DNA of 64,000 bases. Source: Paratrimastix pyriformis. Taxonomy: Eukaryota > Preaxostyla > Paratrimastigidae. How positions within the stretch are numbered: the first letter of the stretch is position 1; every line of letters starts with the position of its first letter. The notes beneath the pieces are model-generated. The model ran no database searches. It saw nothing but the letters and a program-made list of their open reading frames with translations, and had not been told where the DNA came from. Where the stretch lies: NCBI GenBank assembly GCA_027972325.1, contig JAPMOS010000006.1:412501-476500 (forward strand), read 5' to 3'. Made by a program: the position numbers and the translations under genes. Below, in pieces: positions 57,847 to 64,000 of the stretch.

Positions 57847-58365
57847 TGCAAATTCCCCCGGGTCCAGCCATCAAAGCTGGAGAAACTCGCGGTCGTCGTA
57901 GCCTACTCTCTTCCGGGTCGTGTCATTGGGCGAGATGGTGGAGGGCTTCCTTGGCATCATCCCGAAGATCTCCGCTCTTTTCGGGAAGTCACCGCGGGGC
58001 ACACAGTGATCATGGGCCGACGTACCTGGGAGTGCCTTCCTGTTCGGCCGCTTCCCGAAAGGAGAAATTTGGTGCTGTCCAGAAATCCTGCTCTTCATTT
58101 TCCAGGAGCCGAAACCTGCCCGACGCTGCTCTCGGCGATTGCTGCGGCACGGGCGGGGGGGGATCCCTGTCCCATGGTGATCGGAGGGGGCACAGTGTTT
58201 GAGGAAGCTCTTCCCTTGGCCACGGTGCTCTACATCACCGAGGTCTACGAGACACACACGGGCACCACCTTCTTCCCCCCGGTCGACGAGACCCAGTGGG
58301 AAGAGGTATCCCACCGGGCCAGCGGCCCCCTCAAATTTCGGGTCCTCGAGCGACGAAACATCTGA
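57763..58365 (+). CDS. DHFR: Monofunctional, bacterial-like dihydrofolate reductase
   Basis: Reduces dihydrofolate to tetrahydrofolate with NADPH. LAVVVAYSLPGRVIGRDGG, LPWHHPEDLRSF, HTVIMGRRTWECL, PLPERRNLVLSRNP, PMVIGGGTVFEEALP and the end FRVLERR align along E. coli FolA. The catalytic acid position after LPWHHPE-D and the NADPH loop GGGTVFE are present. It is intronless and stops right after the domain, with no thymidylate synthase fused or in the window. The only in-frame ATGs (57,763 and 57,775) lie inside the antisense first exon of GRWD1 and add about 40 residues that are not DHFR-like, so a small unseen 5' exon or a non-ATG start is possible. A bacterial origin by transfer is plausible. 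Confidence 0.88.
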   Translation: MSVLMLVLVDIDDGKQVFLARSFALLFHCKFPRVQPSKLEKLAVVVAYSLPGRVIGRDGGGLPWHHPEDLRSFREVTAGHTVIMGRRTWECLPVRPLPERRNLVLSRNPALHFPGAETCPTLLSAIAAARAGGDPCPMVIGGGTVFEEALPLATVLYITEVYETHTGTTFFPPVDETQWEEVSHRASGPLKFRVLERRNI

Positions 58366-58445
58366 GCCGGTCATCACATGTCACATTCACAGCGAAGCCA
58401 CGATGGCGGAGGGACCGCAGATCGGGAGGGCAGAGCAAGCGGCGG

Positions 58446-59230
58446 CTAGTACCGGGGCGGCCGGACGGCATCGGGGAGGGCCGTGTGGGGCATGGCGGGT
58501 TGGAACTGGGAGGTCCCCGGCAGGGCGCCGCCCATCTCGTAGGAGGGTGGCCCATCGGCAGGGGCCCGCGGGGAGGGGGACCCCGAGGAGAGCGACCCGT
58601 GCCGCTGTCCCGCCCCCGCCGACCGGCCCTCGTCACTCGGCTGGCTGTGGTGGTGGTGGTGCCTGTGGGGCTGTGGTTGCTGCTGATGCTGATGCTGCTG
58701 TGACTGCTGCTGAGGCTGGGGCTGGGGCTGCATGGGCTGCGGCTGGGGCTGCGAGCCAAACTGGCCCCACTCGCCCTGGGGCTGGGGCTGGGGCTGGGGC
58801 TGGGGCTGGGGCTGGGGCTGGTGGTGGCGATGGGGGACCTGCTGGGGCGGGTAGGGCATCCCGGGTCCGGGGGCAGCGGGGACGTGGGAAGGCGGCGGGC
58901 CGGCCCGGGGGGGGGGGGGCGGCCCCGTAGGCGGCGAAGCGGTGGTGGATCTCGGCCTGCACCAGCGCCAGGTCGTCGTCCGACAGCTCCCGTAGCAGGG
59001 ACAGCACCGCGTAGAGGATGTTGTTGGTGCCCCCGTGGCGCGGCGTGGGCGGGGGGTAGTCTGGCCGCGTGGGCAGGGGGCAAGGGCGGATCGGCGTAGA
59101 GGGCGAAGGGGTTCGATGAGGGCATGGACAGGGGGGGAGGGGGGGAGGGGGGGAGGGGAGGGGACGGACCTCTTCTGGGGGCGCCTTGCGGCTGGGGCTG
59201 GGGCTGGGCTTGCTGCTGCTGTTGTTGTTG

Positions 59231-59261
<31 letters not shown>

Positions 59262-59791
59262 TGCCTGAGGCGCCCCGGGCCCAGCTCCCCATGGGGCATG
59301 TGTCCCGACGGGGCTGCGGGCGCGCCGGGCTGCGGCTGGGCCGGGGGCAGCTGGGGTGCCGAGGCCTGGGCGTGCTGCAGGGGCGGGCTGGCCGCGCTCG
59401 AGGAGCCTGCCGAGCTGGGGGCATCGGGGGGCTGGCTCCGCCACTGCCGCCGCTGTCCGACCCAGCAGGGGCGGGATGACGGGCGGGGGTGAGCGTGCGG
59501 TCAAGGGGAAGGGCGAGGGGGGCGATTGGATCGCTGGGCCGGCGGACCCGCTCAGGGGCGTGCGGAGGCGACTCCTGACAGTGGGGGAAGGCGGCCCACA
59601 GCGCCGCGACCAGGGAGCCCCCGCGAGTGGGACGAGGGTCGGGTGGGATGGCGCAGAACATGACGAGTGCCGGGTGGAGGGAAGCGAGACGCGTTGATGA
59701 GCCGCTGCTCGCCAGGGGGGGAAGGCGGGGGGAGGAAGACGGAGGGAGGGAGGCGGGGGGATGGCGGCGGACCTCGGCGATGGGCTTTTGG

Positions 59792-59840
<49 letters not shown>

Positions 59841-61126
59841 CAGGCCGGGAAGCTTCTCCGGGGGCCTCCTGTTGTTGCTGCGGCTGCTGTTGCGGCTGCT
59901 GGGAGGAGGCGGGTGGGGCCTGTGGCGGCTCCTCTCGCGGGGGTGTGGACGGGGGATCGCTCGCGGGGTTCGGGCGAGCGCCTGATGCGGCCCTGCTGGG
60001 GGTGCAACTTCCGGGGGGCGGGGCCTGCCCGGGCGGGTGCGGGTGCGGGGCCGTCCAGCCCGCCGGCGGGCGGGTCGCTGTGCAGGGCCCGGTGGGAGGC
60101 CGGGGGCGAGGAGAGCGGCCGCTCGCCGCGGGGTGTGGGTCTGGGGGAGCTCGGAGGCGAGAGGGACTCGCCCGCCAGGGCCGACGAGGGCTGCGGGTCC
60201 CGGGGGGCGGGCGTCGTCGGGAGGCGGCTCGGCTCGCCCGAGACCAGAGCCCCCTGACAGCGGGCCCGCTCCTCGGCCGTGATGTCTGCAGGCCCCAGGG
60301 TAGAGGCCGATGGAGAACGGAGCGTTCATGTACATCCCGGGGGTCCCGGCAGACAGATGGCCACCTCTGTTGCCCCGGGGGGAGCGGCGGGGCAGACAGA
60401 CCCATCGAGTCGAGGCGCACCAGCTGCTTCAGGGTCCCGATGACGTATTCCCTGTAGCCGGGCTCCTGGGTGCATGGGTTCCCGTCCAGCCAGAGGATAC
60501 GCAGGGCCGGGATGTGCTGGGGAGGAGGGGGAGGAGGGGGAGGAGGGGGAGGGGAAGCCAGTGGCGGGGGTCATGAGGGTCGGCCGAAGGAGGATCTTGC
60601 CCGGCCCACAGAGACAGATCCGACAGACGGAAAGATGGACGATCTCCCGGTAATCGGCAATGTCGTTTTTGCGAATGTACAGCTCTTGGAGTTTGTTGCC
60701 TGTGGGAGAGCGAGAGCCGCGTCAAGGGAGATGTCGGCGCTTGAAACGAGGCAGACAGTTGACAAAATCTTTCAACGTTTTAATGTGGTTCAAACTACCC
60801 AAGGGAGAAGCAAGGCCCGATTCGTGGAGGCCGCCACGCAGAGAAAAACCAGCAGACCTCACAGAAACTACCTCGACGTTCGGCATCCGTTGCAGGATGG
60901 AAACCTGTGAACAAAGGAAAAGGGAATTTGTCTCAAGTGGTGTTGGGAACACAGAAACACAGACATCGGTAATATCCCTTCCCCAGCAATTGATGTTTTT
61001 CACATTACGAAGATTATCTTGTCGAGTAAGAGCAAGAACTACGCAAAATAATTGTTAGAAAAAGATTGTGTCAGCGGCCCACAGACTATACTGCTCTGTG
61101 AGGACAAATTGTCCGTTGTTTGCCAT
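58446..61126 (-). CDS. CFAP410: CFAP410 (C21orf2) ciliary leucine-rich-repeat protein
   Basis: Basal-body/ciliary protein working with NEK1. Exon 1 (ATG 61,126) MANNGQFVLTEQY joins across a 48-nt intron (61,039-61,086, donor GTCTGT, CTAAC branch-like motif) to ILALTRQDNLRNVKNINCWG, matching human [20 protein letters not shown]. Next come VSILQRMPNVEVVS, KLQELYIRKNDIADYREI and IPALRILWLDGNPCTQ with QLVRLDSM, the LRR cap. DITAEERARCQG matches VTEEELSRA. Then a long Pro/Gln-rich disordered region with two polyglutamine runs (59,210-59,265 and 59,790-59,840), and the conserved C-terminal helix NILYAVLSLLRELSDDDLAL (human [20 protein letters not shown]). After a C-run at about 58,909 two frames stay open, to 58,633 and 58,446; the Q/H-rich one looks more natural, so the exact C-terminus is uncertain. 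Confidence 0.88.
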
Positions 61127-61212
61127 CAATTTCAGACAGGCAGTTCAAATCGAAAATCAGTATGTAATACCCTGTACAGAGGTAACTATTTCTCTTCCTT
61201 TTTGCTCCGACC

Positions 61213-64000
61213 TTGGACCAATTCCGAGCTCTCACACGCTCAGGGTTCGAACACACATCAGCCCTTTCGAAGCTCCTCGATGCCGAAGAGCCACTCCCGC
61301 CCGACATCTTACCACTCCTCCTTTCGGGGCTTGCTGACGAGAAACCACTTGCAACACAGCGGCACACTGCAGCAGCGGTGAGTTTCATGGTTTCTGAGCG
61401 AGCGTGGTTTCGGGCACTGTTGAATGATGACGAAAGGGCCCGCATCCTTTCTCGATTCTGCCGCTGCCAGGACGAGTCCCTCCACCGGCATTTTTGCGAC
61501 TGCCTTCTCATTCTGGCTCTGGACACACAGCTTTCTCAAGGATTGGTGACCCTATCTCTCCCCGTGTTGAAGTCGCTCCTCGAGCTCGCCTTGACCCCGG
61601 CCGACCCGGCCCAGGCGACCCCACCGCGGAAGCCGCCACCCCCGCCCCCCGAGGACGGCGGCCTGGACGCCACTCCTCCATCGCGGCCCCCACCCCGGCC
61701 ACCAGAGGAATCGCCCTACTCGCTGAAGACCACCGTCCGGGCCCAGTACCCGCTGCTCTTCCTTCGGGACGTCCTCTCGCTGGTCTGGGCCGTGGCCACC
61801 ACCCGGCCTGCCCTGCCCGGGGCCATGCTCGACCAGGGGTTCTTCCCGCTGCTCCTCGCGGCCTGGCCCTGGTTCGCGGACAACGTCACGGCCCTGGAGG
61901 GGCTGCCGGCACCCCCGCCGAGCACGGTGGGCACGCCCCCCAAGGGGATGCACGCCGCGACGGGGCTGGGCATGCAGTGCCGCTACTACCTGGTGGGGGC
62001 CGTGACGGCCCTCATGGCCGCCATCCTGCCGCCCCCGCCCGCCTCGAAAAAGGAACGAGACCTCCACCAAGCGAGCACCGCCACCCCCACAGCCACCACG
62101 CCGGACGCGACCTCACCCGCCCCTGCCGCCCCCGTCCCCGCCCCCGCCGCGTCCGCCGGGGGGACACCGACCGCCTCGGGTAAGGCGGCGCCCGGCACGG
62201 CGGCACCGCCACCACCCGCACCCGCCCGTCCCGGGCCATCATCACCCGGCCCCAAGCCACCCGCCCGGGCTCCCGCCCCCGCCCCCGCCCCCACACCGGC
62301 TGCTGCTGCGGCTGCTGAGAGCAAAGCCAGCCCGGCCACGCCCTCGCCTTCGCCCCAAGCCCAGGCCGCGGGGATCCCGGCGGGCAGCAGCACCCTGGTG
62401 GAAGAGCACATCGAGGAGCTGGTGGCGATGGCCCAGGGTGTGGTCGAGTGCTGCGAGGAGGTCCTGACCGGCCCCGGCAAGGGCGCCTCCGCCGCCCAGA
62501 AGCGCATGACCCTACCCCAGGTCCCCATCCCCTGGCCCACCTTGTTGGGCACACAGACGGCGGGGGGACGGCGACTGAGTCTCTCGTCTCCATCCGCCAC
62601 GCCGCCTCACCCCGGCTTGCATTCTGCTGGCTGCTGGGGGGTTGGGGGGGGGGGGGGGCGCAGCTCAAGTCGAGCCCGATGGTGTCCGTCTCGATGCGCT
62701 TCTTCGTGCACTGCTACGCCCACCCGGCCCTGACGGCGGCCCTCCTCCAGAAGGCCGACACCCTGTCGCTGCTCAAGGTCCCGCAGTGCTGCCTTGGGGG
62801 GAGGGGAGCGGGGAGCGGGGAGCGGGGAGCGGGGAGCGGGGAGCGGGGAGCGGGGAGCGGGGAGCGGGGAGCGGGGAGCGGGGAGCGGGGAGCGGGGAGC
62901 GGGGGTGCATTGAGGTGGCCTGTGACTCATTGCCAAGGCCTGCCGCCTGGGGGGTTTGGCGGGGGGTGCGATGATGCGCAGATGGTGTTCCTGGCCACGG
63001 ACGAGTCGCTGGTCGAGGGGGCCACCCTGACCCTGTGGACGCTGACCCTCTCGCAGTCCCGCTTCTCGCACGACCATCCCCTGGTGGCCCGCCAGTGGGG
63101 CCTGCTGCCCCTGCTCCTGCGCACCCTGAACCACCCCTCGGCCCGCTGCAAGGCCAGTGCGGCCGTGACCCTGGCCAACGTCATCGCCCGCACCACGGCC
63201 GGCGGAAGCCGCGAGCCCAGCCCTGTGCTGGCCCAGCTGCGCCAGTCGGGGGCCGTCCGGATCGTGGTGGCGGCCCTGGAGGACCTCGCCGGCCGGCTCG
63301 AGAGCCCCGAGGCCGGGGCTGCCCTGGGTCCAGAGGCCGTCCCGCAGGCCGAGGCCCAGTCCTTCCGGGGCATGGTGCGCAGCTGGGTGGGCTTCCTCAA
63401 GGCCCGCCGGCAGGAGGCCAAGGACCGCAAGGCGGCCGCCGGGGGCCCCCCGCCGGCCACACCCGCCGTCACACCCAACCCCGCAGCAGTGGCGCAACCC
63501 GGCGTCCCTGCCGCTGCCGCGACCACCACCATCACCACAGTCAGGGCGCCCCCACGCCGCCCTGTCCTACCCCCTGCCGCCGCGATTACGGGCCCTGCTG
63601 TCGGTCCACACGGCACCTCCAACGCCATCATGCGCCCCCCGCCACCTCCGCGCCGGTTCCGCAACTCGGCGCCCGCTGCCCCCGCCAGCGGAGCGTCCGC
63701 ATGCAGCCCGGCAGCGGGTGGCGGCGGGACGCTCCCACCTTCATCCCATCCGCCCCGGTTAGCGCCGCACAACAACCCGGCCCCGCCTCCTCCGCCCCGC
63801 CGGCGGCGCCCATCATCCATCAATGCGGACACCCCCCCGGCGGCCGAGCTGCCAGTGGATGCCGCCCTGGAGGCCCCTCCGCCCGTTCGACCGCCACCGG
63901 CCCCTCGCGCCTCTGTGGCCCTGGCCACCCCGGTGGTGCTCCCGGCCTCCAGCAGGTCGGTCGACGGGGAAGCGGTCGCTCCCACGCCAGCCGCCGCCCC
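61213..64000 (+). CDS. Armadillo/HEAT-like repeat protein, partial (runs off right edge)
   Basis: The long first supported exon (61,213 to about 62,521) starts in the frame of LTRSGFEHTSALSKLLDAEE and PPDILPLLLSGLADEKPLAT, with HTAAAVSFMVSERAWFRALL and FCRCQDESLHRHFCDCLLIL, reading as paired helices of armadillo type. A Pro/Ala/Thr-rich linker (62,030-62,390) is followed by EEHIEELVAMAQGVVECCEE. After an intron ending at about 62,664, exons give MVSVSMRFFVHCYAHPALTA and, from about 62,983, FLATDESLVEGATLTLWTLT and CKASAAVTLANVIARTTAG. The end is a Pro-rich tail, still open at 64,000. No ATG is seen in frame at the left end; a first exon may lie between 61,126 and 61,213, where the promoter shared with CFAP410 must also be. 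No named family recognised. Confidence 0.6.
62804..62902. repeat. 7-bp (GGGGAGC)n array in an intron of the armadillo-like gene
   Basis: About fourteen copies of GGGGAGC between two exons. Confidence 0.9.

Noticed and set aside
1-64000. Bacterial or plasmid origin
   Set aside because: Introns confirmed by homology in TAF1, GRWD1, ClpB, HSP20 and CFAP410, and eukaryote-only gene families.

Overview
The window is nuclear DNA from a GC-rich, intron-dense, compact eukaryote. It carries TAF1, cytosolic ClpB/HSP104, HSP20, GRWD1, CFAP410 and an LBP/BPI-family secreted protein, and almost every gene is cut by short introns. CFAP410 points to a ciliated or flagellated cell. GC richness, F-box/LRR genes and a stand-alone DHFR fit a free-living flagellate; Paratrimastix-like Preaxostyla is my best guess from general impression, not a proven assignment. 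I see no rRNA, tRNA, CRISPR array, bacterial operon, retroelement or virus-like element.

Layout. 1-10,972 (-): TAF1, running off the left edge. 11,157-12,085 (-): small Ser/His-rich protein. 12,192-25,689 (-): one very large, many-exon, helical-repeat-like protein that I cannot name. 25,753-26,312: a decayed copy of the ClpB 5' end with its heat-shock promoter, placed just upstream of the large gene. 27,175-28,415 (+): AUP1-like acyltransferase. 28,508-30,762 (+): F-box/LRR protein. 31,081-35,428 (-): two secreted Cys-rich proteins. 35,679-39,201 (+): unknown Pro-rich protein. 39,232-40,073 (+): a virtually identical partial copy of ClpB, inverted relative to the parent. 40,207-40,917 (-): unknown protein. 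41,181-42,303 (+): calponin-homology protein. 42,744-46,059 (-): intact ClpB. 46,692-51,289 (-): acylated Rho-like pseudoGTPase fused to leucine-rich repeats, divergent from an LBP/BPI protein at 51,309-53,669 (+). 53,910-54,611 (+): HSP20. 54,714-57,846 (-): GRWD1, overlapping head to head with DHFR (57,763-58,365, +). 58,446-61,126 (-): CFAP410. 61,213 to the right edge (+): armadillo/HEAT-like protein.

Genes that work together: ClpB and HSP20 are a proteostasis pair with matching TATA boxes and heat-shock-element-like sites. TAF1 and GRWD1 serve transcription and chromatin/ribosome assembly. LBP/BPI and the Cys-rich proteins are secretory. CFAP410 and perhaps the CH protein are cytoskeletal.

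The most unusual property is the introns. Their 5' ends read GTCCGC, GTCTGT or close variants (GTYYGY) instead of the usual GTRAGT. Many carry long homopolymer C runs, nearly always on the sense strand, or a minisatellite private to that intron. Several terminal exons are uncertain; coordinates for multi-exon genes are gene spans from first to last coding base unless stated.
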